NCBI GenBank assembly: GCA_900544115.1
Contig: UQTW01000001.1
Span: 62,001-126,000 of the forward strand
Direction of reading: 5' to 3'
Length of the DNA stretch: 64,000 bases
Source: an uncultured Collinsella sp.
GTDB taxonomy: Bacteria > Actinomycetota > Coriobacteriia > Coriobacteriales > Coriobacteriaceae
The notes beneath the pieces were generated by a model. It worked only from the letters and a program-made list of their open reading frames with translations. It was not told where the DNA came from and searched no databases. Positions 24,521-33,252 of the stretch are shown here, piece by piece. The first letter of the stretch is position 1. Each line of letters begins with the position of its first letter. A program made the position numbers and the translations under genes.

Positions 24521-25534
24521 TTAGGCGGCTGAGGCGGCCTTGTCGGTCGTTGCTTTGCTGTGGCCCTGGCCCTCAAAATGCTTGTAGCACCAGCTGGTGA
24601 CCAGCGGGGTCAAAATGGCCGTCACGATAGCACATGCTGCGACCTGCGCCGTAGCCGTCGCGAGCACCGCACCGCCGTACATGGCCTCGTTAACGCTTGC
24701 CATGGCAGCAGGCGTAGCCACATTGGCTCCGGCGCAGCTCGAAATGGCCGCACCTGCGACACCCGTACCGCCCGTGAGCTTATCGACCGCGATGACGGGA
24801 ATTGCAAAGACTACCGAGCAGATCACGCCGAGCAGGATGCCGGGAAGACCACCGTTGATAAGCTGACCAAAAGTCATGGTCGAGCCCATGGCAAAGAAGA
24901 CGAGCACAATGATGGCGGAAAGCGCCGGTGCCATCATCTTCTTAAAGCTCGGGAAGAGGTTGCCCAGGATAATGCCGACGATGATCGGCAGGATGGCGCC
25001 CACGAGCGACCAGCCGATCGGAGCCTGGCCGGCGGCGCCAAGGACAATCATCGTGACCGGAGGGCCGACAACGAGCGTGGTGATGGCGACGGCGCCACGC
25101 TCAGCCTCGTTGCCCATGGTGCCCATCAGTCCGGCGTACATAGCGTTGTTGGCACCCGTGCAAGCGGCCAGCATCACCATGGCCGAGATGCCAAACAGGT
25201 TGTCGTTGAATACATAAAGGATGAGCAGCGACACGGCAACGACCACGATCTGCTTGACGGCGATGATGATGGCGCCGCGGGCAGCGGCGGCAGGAGCACT
25301 CTTAAACGAAATCGTCGTACCGACGATGAGCAAAAAAGCGCCCACGAGCGGGCCTGCGCCCTGCTGGGTCATGCCGAGTGTAAAGCTGCCGAGCGTTTTG
25401 AACAGGTCGGGGAACAGCGTGTTGAGCAGGCAGCCCAACAAAAGCGGCACCAAAATATTGGCACCCGGGATGGAGGACATCTTAAAGAACGGCTCCTTTG
25501 CCGCCGGCGCCTCCACCGCAGTCGATTCACTCAT
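24521..25534 (-). CDS. 2-keto-3-deoxygluconate permease family transporter
   Basis: 337 residues, about ten membrane helices, with the KdgT family pattern: IPGANILVPLLLGCLLNTLFP near the N-terminus, GTTISFKSAPAAAARGAIII, a central CTGANNAMYAGLMG and AAISSCAGANVATPAAMASVN. KdgT imports 2-keto-3-deoxygluconate from pectin or uronate breakdown with protons. The ATG at 25534 follows AAAGGAG with ideal spacing; the frame upstream to 25555 is ignored. It lies 108 bases downstream of an SDR gene on the same strand, consistent with a small uronate-catabolism unit, but no kinase or aldolase for KDG is nearby. Confidence 0.88.
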   Translation of the reverse strand: MSESTAVEAPAAKEPFFKMSSIPGANILVPLLLGCLLNTLFPDLFKTLGSFTLGMTQQGAGPLVGAFLLIVGTTISFKSAPAAAARGAIIIAVKQIVVVAVSLLILYVFNDNLFGISAMVMLAACTGANNAMYAGLMGTMGNEAERGAVAITTLVVGPPVTMIVLGAAGQAPIGWSLVGAILPIIVGIILGNLFPSFKKMMAPALSAIIVLVFFAMGSTMTFGQLINGGLPGILLGVICSVVFAIPVIAVDKLTGGTGVAGAAISSCAGANVATPAAMASVNEAMYGGAVLATATAQVAACAIVTAILTPLVTSWCYKHFEGQGHSKATTDKAASAA

Positions 25535-25642
25535 ATATATCTCCTTTGGATGCATGCGAATCGTAGCCGCACGCGCCTATATCAGAAAGAAGGCGACGGT
25601 CCCGAGTCGCAGGAGCCGTCGCCGAATAATCGTCGTGGGGTA

Positions 25643-26392
25643 TTACCCGTCCAGGACGATGCCGCCGTCGCAGTCGCCGATCTCGCCGTTCACGAAGCTG
25701 GCGAGGTCGGAAGCGAAGAACAGCACCATCTGCGCAGGCTCGCTGGCCTGGGCGGCGCGGCCCAGAGGAATACCGTTGATGATGCGCTGAGAGTTCTCGT
25801 CAGAGAGAATCGAGGTCATATCGGTCAACGTGAGCGACGGGCACACGGCGTTGCAGCGGACGCCAAACTTGCCGCCTTCCTTGGCGACTGCCTTGGTTAG
25901 ACCGTTAACACCGGCCTTGGAGCTGGCGTAGGCGGCGGTGCCGAGCAGGCCGCCACCGATCTTGCCCGCAACGGAACTCACGTTGACGATAGTGCCGGCA
26001 TGGGCCGCCTTAAAGTGCGGGTACACGGCGTTCATCATGGTAAAGGTACCGTTGAGGTTGATGTCGATGGTGCGACGCCACTCGGTGTCATCGATCTCGT
26101 CGAACTTCTTGGTGCTGATGACGCCAGCGCAGTTGATCAGGATGTTGGTTTGCGGCAGGTCCGTAAAAATCTGCTCGACGGTCTCGCGCGCCTTGGGTGC
26201 ATCGGCGACATCGAGCTGATAGAACTTGTTGCCCTCGCCAAGCTCGGCCACCGCGGCCTCGCCCTTAGCAGCGTTCCTTGCGATGAGCGCGACATGTCCG
26301 CCGCCCGTGACGATGCCCTTGGCGATCTCGAGGCCAATGCCCTGAGTGCCGCCCGTGACAATCGCGGTCTTGCCCGTGAAGTCAAATGCCAT
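25643..26392 (-). CDS. Short-chain dehydrogenase/reductase, KduD-like
   Basis: 249 residues, classical SDR. TGGTQGIG (13-20) binds NAD(P), NCAG (87-90) and the catalytic Ser/Tyr/Lys with YASSK (Tyr155, Lys159) are present, and the C-terminus ends in a GEIGDCDGGIVLDG tail. Start ATG at 26392. Paired with the KdgT-like permease downstream, it could be a 2-dehydro-3-deoxygluconate 5-dehydrogenase (KduD), but FabG-like reductases look similar, so the substrate is inferred from context only. Confidence 0.85.
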   Translation of the reverse strand: MAFDFTGKTAIVTGGTQGIGLEIAKGIVTGGGHVALIARNAAKGEAAVAELGEGNKFYQLDVADAPKARETVEQIFTDLPQTNILINCAGVISTKKFDEIDDTEWRRTIDINLNGTFTMMNAVYPHFKAAHAGTIVNVSSVAGKIGGGLLGTAAYASSKAGVNGLTKAVAKEGGKFGVRCNAVCPSLTLTDMTSILSDENSQRIINGIPLGRAAQASEPAQMVLFFASDLASFVNGEIGDCDGGIVLDG

Positions 26393-26603
26393 GACTCCAA
26401 CCCCCTTGATTCAGGTGTCTCCTTGCGGGAAGTTGGAGCATCGCACGTGGCGATAAATGAGTCCCAGTCGTCATGGTGGTGACAACCCCCCGCCTAACCG
26501 CGGGCATAGTAGTTCTTTGAAACGCTTCAGCAATTGAATTTTTTAACTCTTTATGCGCTCTTTATATTGCCCACTGCATGAGGCCCGAATATGCGGGTAT
26601 CAT

Positions 26604-26616
26604 CTTTCACCGAAAG
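26604..26616. promoter_or_regulatory. Small palindrome upstream of marR
   Basis: CTTTC-ACC-GAAAG is a perfect 5-bp inverted repeat 25 bases before the GTG of the MarR gene, following an AT-rich stretch (26525-26575) that could hold the promoter. A candidate autoregulatory operator; short, so chance is possible. Confidence 0.3.
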
Positions 26617-26641
26617 TAATTTCTAGTGTTAGGGGTTTTCG

Positions 26642-27091
26642 GTGGAAGATACCGATTTCCATGAGCTTGGACGTCAGCTCTTAACTGAGTTTGGCAGCAT
26701 GTATCATCGCATTTCACGCTCTGCGGACAAAGCTCTCGGCGGCGAGATGGCTGTCATGCGCGCCCTCATGCTCGCTGGCGGTTCGCTCACGCCGAGCGAA
26801 CTCGCAAATCGCGCCTGGGTCTCGAGTGCCCGCATCGCCAATATCTTACGCACTCTCGAAGCCAAGGGCTGGGTCGAGCGCGAGCACTCAAAGACCGACC
26901 GTCGTCGTGTACACGTCACGATGACCGACAAGGGATTCCAGAATCTCGAAATCAAACGTCGGGAATTCGAGGAGCGCACCGCGGCCTTCCTCGAGCAGCT
27001 CGGCGAAACAGATACCCAAGAGATGGTGCGCCTTCTAAGGCGTCTCAACGATATTATCGACTGCAATCAAGAAAGGAGAGATGCCGAGTGA
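26642..27091 (+). CDS. MarR-family transcriptional regulator
   Basis: 149 residues. Winged helix: GGSLTPSELANRAWVSSARIANILRTLEAKGWVEREHSKTDRRRVHVTMTDKG, split here as the recognition helix (about 60-80) and wing with DRR (about 88-100). It starts at GTG 26642 after TAGGGG and overlaps the following ABC gene by 4 bases. MarR proteins coupled to heterodimeric ABC exporters usually repress them until a drug or toxic compound binds. Confidence 0.92.
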   Translation: MEDTDFHELGRQLLTEFGSMYHRISRSADKALGGEMAVMRALMLAGGSLTPSELANRAWVSSARIANILRTLEAKGWVEREHSKTDRRRVHVTMTDKGFQNLEIKRREFEERTAAFLEQLGETDTQEMVRLLRRLNDIIDCNQERRDAE

Positions 27092-29454
27092 GGATTCTCA
27101 AGCTCTTTAAAAAGCATGTCCCATCACTGTTCGCAGCTATCGTACTTATCGTAATCAGCTGCAACGCCGATCTGGCGCTGCCTACCTATATGAGCGACAT
27201 CGTCGACGTGGGCGTGCAGCAAGGCGGCATCGCCTCGCCCGTGCCCGACACCATTCGCGCCGAATCGCTCGACGACCTCGAACTCTTTATGAGCGCCAAG
27301 GACGCCAAGACAGTAGAAGCTGCGTTTGGCAAGGCAGACAAAAACAGCATTCGCACGTACAGGGGAACCGAGGATGAGCGCGCCGACGGCGGCAAGATTG
27401 CCGATATCATGAGCCTGCCCGAGACCGTCGTCCTTTCGCTCAACCAAGGCATCGACGCCAGCTCCATGGGCGACATGATGGGCGCGTCCAGCGAGAAAGG
27501 CAACAGCGACGCCCAAGCCATGCCCACGCCCGAGCAAATGGCAGCGATGACGCCCGACCAGCTCGCCGAGATGCGGCAAAAGGCCGCAGCGGCGCAGAAT
27601 ATGCAAAAGCAGATTGATGCCGACGACGGCAAGATCACCATGAAGAGCCTGCGTCTAGGCGTTGAAGGCGGCCTAATCGACCAGGGCAAGCTCGTCGAGG
27701 GCGCCAACGGTATGGCGGACAAAATGGGCTCCATGTCGGGCTCCATCGTGACCCAACGCGCCGTGAGCTATGTGCAGGACGAGTACAAGGCGCAGGGTAT
27801 CGACCCCGCCGACGTGCAGAACGCCTACCTGGGCCGCATGGCGACCACGATGTTTGGTCTGTGTCTGGTGTCGCTGGTCGCCACCATCCTGACCGGTGCC
27901 GTGGCTTCGCGCACCGCCTGCTCCATCGCCCGCGACCTGCGCCGCGAGACCTTCAACAAGGTTATGCACTTCTCGCCGGCCGAGGTGGGCAAGTTTAGCC
28001 AGGCCTCGCTCATCACCCGCTGCACCAACGACATTCAGCAGATTCAGATGGCCGCGACCCTGTTTATCCGCATGTGCCTGATGGCCCCCGTCATGGGCGT
28101 CGTCGCCGTCATGCGCGTCCTGGCCAACCACACCGGCCTGGAGTGGACCATCGCCGTGGCCATCATCGCGGTCTCGGCCGTCGTCGGCGTGCTCATGGGC
28201 CTCACCATGCCAAAGTTCAAAAAGATGCAGAGCTTTGTGGACCGCGTGAACCTCACCGCCCGCGAGCTGCTCGACGGTCTTATGCCCATCCGCTCGTTCA
28301 ACCGCGAGGAGCATGAGCTCGAGCGTTTTGACAAGGCATCACTCGACCTGATGACCACGCAGCTCTACACCAACCGCGCCATGAGTTTTATGATGCCGCT
28401 CATGATGCTCGTCATGAACTGCATCACCGTGCTTATCGTCTGGTTTGGCGCGCAGGGCGTCTCGGACGGCGTGATGCAGGTCGGCAACATGATGGCGTTT
28501 ATCTCCTATACCATGCAGATCGTCATGGCGTTTATGATCCTCACCATGGTTTCGGTTATCCTGCCCCGTGCCGAGGTCGCAGCCGAGCGCGTGGAAGAGG
28601 TCATCACTTGCCCCACGAGCATCAACGACCCCGCCTCGCCCAAACTGCCCGCGGCCAGCGCGCCGCACGGCGAGCTGTGCTTCCGCGACGTGAGCTTCCA
28701 ATACCCCGACGCCCGCGCCGATGTCATCAGCGGCGTGAACTTCACCACGCACGCCGGTCAGATGCTCGGCATCATTGGCTCCACGGGCTCGGGCAAGTCC
28801 ACGCTCGTGCAGCTGATTCCGCGCCTGTACGACGTCACGGGCGGCAGCATTTCGCTCGACGGCATCGACGTGCGCGACATGACCCTTTCCGAACTGCGCC
28901 GCCGCATTGGTTACATCCCGCAGCAGGGTCGTCTGTTCTCGGGCACCGTTGAGAGCAACCTCAAGTTTGCCGGCAACATGGTGAGCGACGAGGACATGCA
29001 CCGGGCCGCGCGCATCGCCCAAGCCGAGGACTTTATCGCCGAGCGCGAGGGCGGCTACGACTCCCCCATCAGCCAGGGCGGATCCAATGTCTCGGGCGGC
29101 CAGCGCCAGCGTCTGGCCATCGCCCGCGCCCTGGCCAAAAAGCCCGAGGCCGTGGTGTTCGATGACTCGTTTAGCGCCCTCGACTACAAAACAGACGCGC
29201 GCCTGCGCGAGGAGCTTGCCAAAAACGTTACCGACGCCGCGCTCGTGGTCGTGGCCCAGCGCATCGCGACCATCATGCACGCCGACCAGATCATCGTGCT
29301 CGACGACGGCCACGTGGTGGGCACCGGTACGCACGAGGAGCTGCTGCACAGCTGCCCAGCGTACCTGGAGATCGCACAGTCGCAGCTTTCCGCCGAGGAG
29401 CTGGGGCTCACCCAAGAAGAAATTGAAGCCGTCATGGAAGGAGGCGAGCGCTAA
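27088..29454 (+). CDS. Heterodimeric ABC exporter, subunit with degenerate ATPase site
   Basis: 788 residues, about 200 more than usual for an ABC half-transporter. The extra sequence lies between the first two membrane helices (about residues 35-250), is rich in Met, Asp and Gln (for instance PTPEQMAAMTPDQLAEM) and should be extracellular. Walker A GSTGSGKST (about 564-572) and signature NVSGGQRQR (about 666) are intact, but Walker B reads VVFDDSFSALD, with Asp in place of the catalytic Glu. This is the hallmark of one subunit of BmrCD/LmrCD/TmrAB-type heterodimers. GTG start overlapping marR, and TAATG overlap with the next gene. Cargo is probably a drug or peptide; inference. Confidence 0.93.
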   Translation: MRILKLFKKHVPSLFAAIVLIVISCNADLALPTYMSDIVDVGVQQGGIASPVPDTIRAESLDDLELFMSAKDAKTVEAAFGKADKNSIRTYRGTEDERADGGKIADIMSLPETVVLSLNQGIDASSMGDMMGASSEKGNSDAQAMPTPEQMAAMTPDQLAEMRQKAAAAQNMQKQIDADDGKITMKSLRLGVEGGLIDQGKLVEGANGMADKMGSMSGSIVTQRAVSYVQDEYKAQGIDPADVQNAYLGRMATTMFGLCLVSLVATILTGAVASRTACSIARDLRRETFNKVMHFSPAEVGKFSQASLITRCTNDIQQIQMAATLFIRMCLMAPVMGVVAVMRVLANHTGLEWTIAVAIIAVSAVVGVLMGLTMPKFKKMQSFVDRVNLTARELLDGLMPIRSFNREEHELERFDKASLDLMTTQLYTNRAMSFMMPLMMLVMNCITVLIVWFGAQGVSDGVMQVGNMMAFISYTMQIVMAFMILTMVSVILPRAEVAAERVEEVITCPTSINDPASPKLPAASAPHGELCFRDVSFQYPDARADVISGVNFTTHAGQMLGIIGSTGSGKSTLVQLIPRLYDVTGGSISLDGIDVRDMTLSELRRRIGYIPQQGRLFSGTVESNLKFAGNMVSDEDMHRAARIAQAEDFIAEREGGYDSPISQGGSNVSGGQRQRLAIARALAKKPEAVVFDDSFSALDYKTDARLREELAKNVTDAALVVVAQRIATIMHADQIIVLDDGHVVGTGTHEELLHSCPAYLEIAQSQLSAEELGLTQEEIEAVMEGGER

Positions 29455-31310
29455 TGGCAGACAAGACCAAGACTCAGATTCCCAAGCCCACCCGCCGGCG
29501 CGGTCCCATGGGCCGCATGGGTGGCATGGGCCGCGGCGAAAAGGCCAAGGACTTTAAGGGTACCATGAGGCAGTTGCTCGGCTATATCGGTCAACACAAG
29601 GTTGCCGTGTTTGCCGCCGTCGCCTTTGCCGTGTGCTCGGTCATCTTTAACATTGTGGGACCCAAGGTGCTCGGCCAGGTTACGACCAAACTGTTCGAAG
29701 GCCTGGTCTCCAAGGTCAACGGTACCGGCGATGTCGACTTTGCCTGGATCGCCAAGACGCTCGGCTTTTTGCTCTGCCTGTATCTGGCAAGCTCTGTCTG
29801 CAGCCTCATCCAAGGCTGGCTTATGACCGGCGTCACGCAAAAGATTTGTTACCGTATGCGCAAGGAAATCGCCGCCAAGATCGCCGTCGTGCCGATGAGC
29901 TACTTCAACGGCCACAGCAAGGGCGACGTGCTCAGCCGCATCACCAACGACGTCGATACGCTGGGTCAGAGCCTCAACCAGTCCGTGACGCAGCTCATCA
30001 CGTCAGTGACGCAGATTATCGGCGTGCTCGTCATGATGCTATCGATCAGCCTGCCACTTACCGGCGTCACCGTGCTCACGCTGCCGGCAGCCGCGATTAT
30101 CCTAACCGTAATGATTCACTTCTCGCAGCCGTACTTCCGCGAGCAGCAGCAGGTCCTGGGCACCGTCAACGGCATTATCGAGGAGGACTTTGCCGGCCAG
30201 AACGTCATTCAGGTGTTCGACCGCGCCGAGGCCTCGATCGAGGAGTTCGACCGTCAAAACGACCGCCTCTTTATTAGTGGCTGGCGCTCGCAGTTCCTGT
30301 CGGGCCTGATGATGCCGCTTATGAGCTTGGTGGGCAACATGGGCTACGTGGGCGTCGTCGTGGTGGGCGCGCAGCTCGCGCTGACCGGCAATGCCACGCC
30401 TGGCGATATTCAGAGCTTTATCCAGTACGTTCGCAACTTTACGCAGCCCGTGCAGCAGCTGGGCAACGTGAGCAACACGATGCAGTCGATGGCCGCCGCC
30501 ACCGAGCGTGTCTTTGAGTTCTTGGCCGCGCCCGAGGAGGAGCAGAAGGCCGACGCGCAGATCCCCGAGAAGCGTCCCGGCCACGTGGAGTTCGACCATG
30601 TCAAGTTTGGCTACACGCCCGACAAGACCATCATCCACGACTTTAGCTGCGAGGCGCAGCCCGGCCAAACCATTGCCATCGTCGGCCCCACCGGCGCCGG
30701 CAAGACCACGCTCATTAAGCTGCTGCAGCGCTTTTACGACGTGGACGGCGGTTCGCTGCGCGTCGAAGGCGTCGACGTGCGCGACTGGGACCGCGCGGCG
30801 CTGCGCGGCGAGTTTGCCATGGTGCTGCAGGACACCTGGCTGTTTAACGGCACCATCCGCGAGAACATCCGCTACGGACGCCCCGATGCGACCGACGCCG
30901 AGGTCGAGGCCGCCGCACGCGCCGCACGCTGCGACCACTTTATCCATACGCTCGCCGGCGGCTACGACTTTATGATCAATGAGGAGGGCACCAACCTCTC
31001 ACAGGGCCAGCGCCAACTCGTGACCATCGCCCGCGCCATTTTGGCCGACCGCCCGGCGCTGATTCTAGACGAGGCGACTTCCAACGTGGACACCCGCACC
31101 GAGGAGCTCATTCAGCGCGCCATGGATGCGCTGATGCAGGGCCGCACGAGCTTTGTCATCGCGCACCGCCTGTCCACGATCCGTAACGCCGACGTGATCT
31201 TGGTGATCCGCGACGGCGACATCGTCGAGAAGGGCACACACGACGAACTGCTCGCCCAGGGCGGCTTCTACGCCGACCTGTACAACTCGCAGTTCGACGA
31301 AGCGGCGTAA
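29454..31310 (+). CDS. Heterodimeric ABC exporter, catalytic subunit
   Basis: 618 residues: an N-terminal six-helix domain and an ATPase with Walker A GPTGAGKTT (about 411-419), signature LSQGQRQLVTIARAI (about 514) and Walker B LILDEATSNVD with the catalytic Glu. The N-terminal 25 residues are Arg/Met/Gly-rich and probably cytoplasmic. It pairs with the preceding subunit, whose site is degenerate, to give one consensus and one degenerate ATP site. Its ATG overlaps the stop of that gene (TAATG), so equimolar translation is expected. A strong terminator follows. Confidence 0.95.
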   Translation: MADKTKTQIPKPTRRRGPMGRMGGMGRGEKAKDFKGTMRQLLGYIGQHKVAVFAAVAFAVCSVIFNIVGPKVLGQVTTKLFEGLVSKVNGTGDVDFAWIAKTLGFLLCLYLASSVCSLIQGWLMTGVTQKICYRMRKEIAAKIAVVPMSYFNGHSKGDVLSRITNDVDTLGQSLNQSVTQLITSVTQIIGVLVMMLSISLPLTGVTVLTLPAAAIILTVMIHFSQPYFREQQQVLGTVNGIIEEDFAGQNVIQVFDRAEASIEEFDRQNDRLFISGWRSQFLSGLMMPLMSLVGNMGYVGVVVVGAQLALTGNATPGDIQSFIQYVRNFTQPVQQLGNVSNTMQSMAAATERVFEFLAAPEEEQKADAQIPEKRPGHVEFDHVKFGYTPDKTIIHDFSCEAQPGQTIAIVGPTGAGKTTLIKLLQRFYDVDGGSLRVEGVDVRDWDRAALRGEFAMVLQDTWLFNGTIRENIRYGRPDATDAEVEAAARAARCDHFIHTLAGGYDFMINEEGTNLSQGQRQLVTIARAILADRPALILDEATSNVDTRTEELIQRAMDALMQGRTSFVIAHRLSTIRNADVILVIRDGDIVEKGTHDELLAQGGFYADLYNSQFDEAA

Positions 31311-31338
31311 ATTCGGCGGCAAACAACCGCAATACCCA

Positions 31339-31373
31339 AAAACGGGGGCGCAGAATGAACTGCGCCCCCGTTT
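31339..31373 (+). terminator. Rho-independent terminator of the marR-ABC operon
   Basis: ACGGGGGCGCAG (31342-31353) pairs perfectly with CTGCGCCCCCGT (31360-31371), followed by TTTCGTGTCCTTT. Twenty-eight bases after the stop. Confidence 0.8.
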
Positions 31374-31435
31374 CGTGTCCTTTGGGCCTCGAACTGCCTC
31401 CCCTAGGACCTGATTGACAGCCCACTCCAAGCCCC

Positions 31436-31665
31436 GTGGGCAAAAAATGGCAAATATGAGTACTGTCACCTTTTTAGTAACAGCCAAAACAGCACCAAAT
31501 GCTGCTCACACGGCTTGCACGCGCTCCTAAATTGATCAAACAGCCCAATAGCGGACTTATATGTGCTTACGTTAATGAACATATTTACTATTATGTCTAT
31601 TATTTTGTGATGACGATATGGCACTGAGATAGCAACAGTACTCATATTTGCCATTTTTTGCCCAC
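31436..31665. repeat. 230-bp element with perfect 31-bp terminal inverted repeats
   Basis: Arms 31436-31466 and 31635-31665 are perfect complements over 31 bases. The 168-base interior is far more AT-rich than the genome around it (for example 31555-31620) and has no convincing gene. This could be a MITE-like non-autonomous element, a long hairpin RNA or a regulatory region. No target-site duplication is obvious. It lacks the CCTGCG motif of the other long inverted repeats. Confidence 0.65.
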
Positions 31666-31737
31666 AGGGTGTTTCCCGGGGAACCGACAACAGCCATAGG
31701 GCCCCACGCAGTGCCACTCCCTCCCGGCATCCGCCGG

Positions 31738-31790
31738 CGTTTCCCCAGATAAAACCTACCAAAATAAACCTGTCCCTATTTGGTAGGTTT
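31738..31790 (+). repeat. Family 2 hairpin repeat, copy D
   Basis: CGTTTCCCCAGAT flank and AAACCTACC / GGTAGGTTT stem with loop AAACCTGTCCC. Compared with the other copies, both sides of the stem have changed together (CTGCC/GGCAG to CTACC/GGTAG), a compensatory change. It lies 98 bases upstream of aroF. The rest of the gap, 31666-31737, is GC-rich without visible features. Confidence 0.75.
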
Positions 31791-31887
31791 CGGGGCGGCG
31801 AGGGGTTGCACTTTAGCGTGCGACAGCGGATAATGCCGAGCATTCGACAATGCTCTCGATGCCATCAATTGATTGAGGAGGCCCCGT

Positions 31888-32919
31888 ATGGCCATGGAAT
31901 TCAAACGCAGGTTGCCGATCCCCATGGAGATCCGCGAGGAAATGCCGCTCTCCGCCGAGCTTACCGCCAAGAAGCAGGCATTCGATGCCGAAGTCGCCAA
32001 GGTCTTTACCGGCGAGGACGCACGTAAGGTGCTCATCATCGGCCCGTGCTCTGCCGACCGCGAGGACTCGGTACTTGAGTACATGAACCGACTGGCCAAG
32101 ACCGCCGAGGAGGTCAAGGACAAGCTCATCATCATTCCGCGCGTCTATACCAACAAGCCGCGCACCAAGGGCACCGGCTACAAGGGTCTTCTGCACAACC
32201 CCAACCCCGAGGCTCCCGACGACCTGCTCGAGGGCGTCAAAGCCATCCGCCATATGCACCTGCGCGTTATTGAGGAAACGGGCTTCTTCACCGCCGACGA
32301 GATGCTCTACCCCTCCAACTACCAGTACCTCGTTGACCTGCTGAGCTATGTTGCCGTGGGCGCACGCTCGGTCGAGAACCAGGAGCATCGCCTGGTGTCG
32401 AGCGGTATTGCGGTACCCGTCGGCATGAAGAACCCCACTGCTGGCTCTACCACCGTTATGCTCAACTCCATTTACGCCGCGCAGGCGCACCAGAGCTTTA
32501 TCTTCCGCAACTGGGAGGTCGAGTGCGATGGCAACCCGCTCGCGCACGCCGTTATGCGTGGCTACATCGGTCTCGATGGGCGCACCTACCCCAATTACCA
32601 CTACGAGCACCTCGAGCGCCTGGCCGAGCGCTACACCGAGCACGCCGGCTACGCCAACCCAGCGGCGGTCATCGACTGCAACCACGACAACTCGGGCAAG
32701 CGACCGCTTGAGCAGTATCGTATTTGCAAGGAGGTGCTCGACAGCTGCCGCCGCAACGAGTCCATCTCCAAGCTGGTCAAGGGCTTTATGATCGAGTCCT
32801 ACCTGGAGGATGGCAACCAGCCGGTCGACGGCGGCGTCTTTGGTAAGTCGATCACCGACCCGTGCCTAGGCTGGGAAAAGACCGACTACCTCATCCACGA
32901 GATCGCGGAACGTATTTAG
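31888..32919 (+). CDS. aroF: 3-deoxy-7-phosphoheptulonate synthase (DAHP synthase, class I)
   Basis: Condenses phosphoenolpyruvate and erythrose 4-phosphate, the first step of the shikimate pathway. 343 residues, AroF/G/H type. IIGPCSADREDSV, the PRVYTNKPRTKGTGYKG metal/substrate segment, GMKNPTAGS and DCNHDNSGKRPLEQ are all present. The frame opens at 31873, but the ATG at 31888 follows a perfect AGGAGG. In this class an aromatic amino acid usually inhibits the enzyme at the N-terminal region; which one cannot be told. Its stop codon begins a family 3 hairpin. No other aromatic genes are adjacent. Confidence 0.95.
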   Translation: MAMEFKRRLPIPMEIREEMPLSAELTAKKQAFDAEVAKVFTGEDARKVLIIGPCSADREDSVLEYMNRLAKTAEEVKDKLIIIPRVYTNKPRTKGTGYKGLLHNPNPEAPDDLLEGVKAIRHMHLRVIEETGFFTADEMLYPSNYQYLVDLLSYVAVGARSVENQEHRLVSSGIAVPVGMKNPTAGSTTVMLNSIYAAQAHQSFIFRNWEVECDGNPLAHAVMRGYIGLDGRTYPNYHYEHLERLAERYTEHAGYANPAAVIDCNHDNSGKRPLEQYRICKEVLDSCRRNESISKLVKGFMIESYLEDGNQPVDGGVFGKSITDPCLGWEKTDYLIHEIAERI

Positions 32920-33066
32920 TTACGCGGTTTTACCAAACCGCGTAACTGCTCGACGCTGCAAACCCGCCAGAACGGCAATCTGCCTTTCAGCTTCGACGGC
33001 ATGACCAAAAGGTCAATGCCGCCTCGCTTCAAGGCACCTTGCTCGCTCTGGCGGGTTTTCGCTGAC
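32919..33066 (+). repeat. Family 3 composite 3' element after aroF
   Basis: A perfect 12-bp hairpin, GTTACGCGGTTT (32919-32930) / AAACCGCGTAAC (32935-32946) with loop TACC, starts on the last base of the aroF TAG. Then come GCTCGACGCTGC, a perfect 12-bp stem (32960-32971 / 33047-33058) followed by TTTT, and inside it GGCAATCTG, GGCATGACC-AAAA-GGTCAATGCC (32998-33020) and GGCACCTTGC. The same blocks recur after aguA, prfA and the epimerase gene. Confidence 0.8.
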
Positions 33067-33120
33067 GTTTTTCGACCTGCATCGTTGCCAAGGTTGGCAC
33101 CAATGACTAATGCGGTAACT

Positions 33121-33252
33121 AGCTACGTCGGTCCGCTTGACCGGCTGGGTTTCTGAGGTGCGGCAGATTCCCGCGAAAGAGGAGGGCATAGACCTTAAGG
33201 GTCATGCCCGACGATTGAAGGGCAAGGTGCCGTGCCTCGGGAAGACAGACAG
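33121..33252 (-). repeat. Family 3 composite 3' element after aguA
   Basis: On the minus strand, just past the aguA stop: CCTCGG / CCGAGG flanking the stop region, GGCACCTTGCC, TTCAATCGTC, GGGCATGACC / GGTCTATGCCC (33209-33199 and 33193-33183), TCCTCTTTCGCGG and AATCTGCC. The GGCACCTTG and AATCTG blocks are in swapped order compared with the aroF copy, and the first 12-bp hairpin is missing. It is convergent with the aroF copy. Bases 33067-33120 hold nothing clear. Confidence 0.7.

Noticed and set aside
31466..31843. 125-codon minus-strand frame, with a similar RDRFIL.GFIWGN segment also at 8905
   Set aside because: The shared peptide comes from the family 2 repeat being read through; it is not a protein domain.
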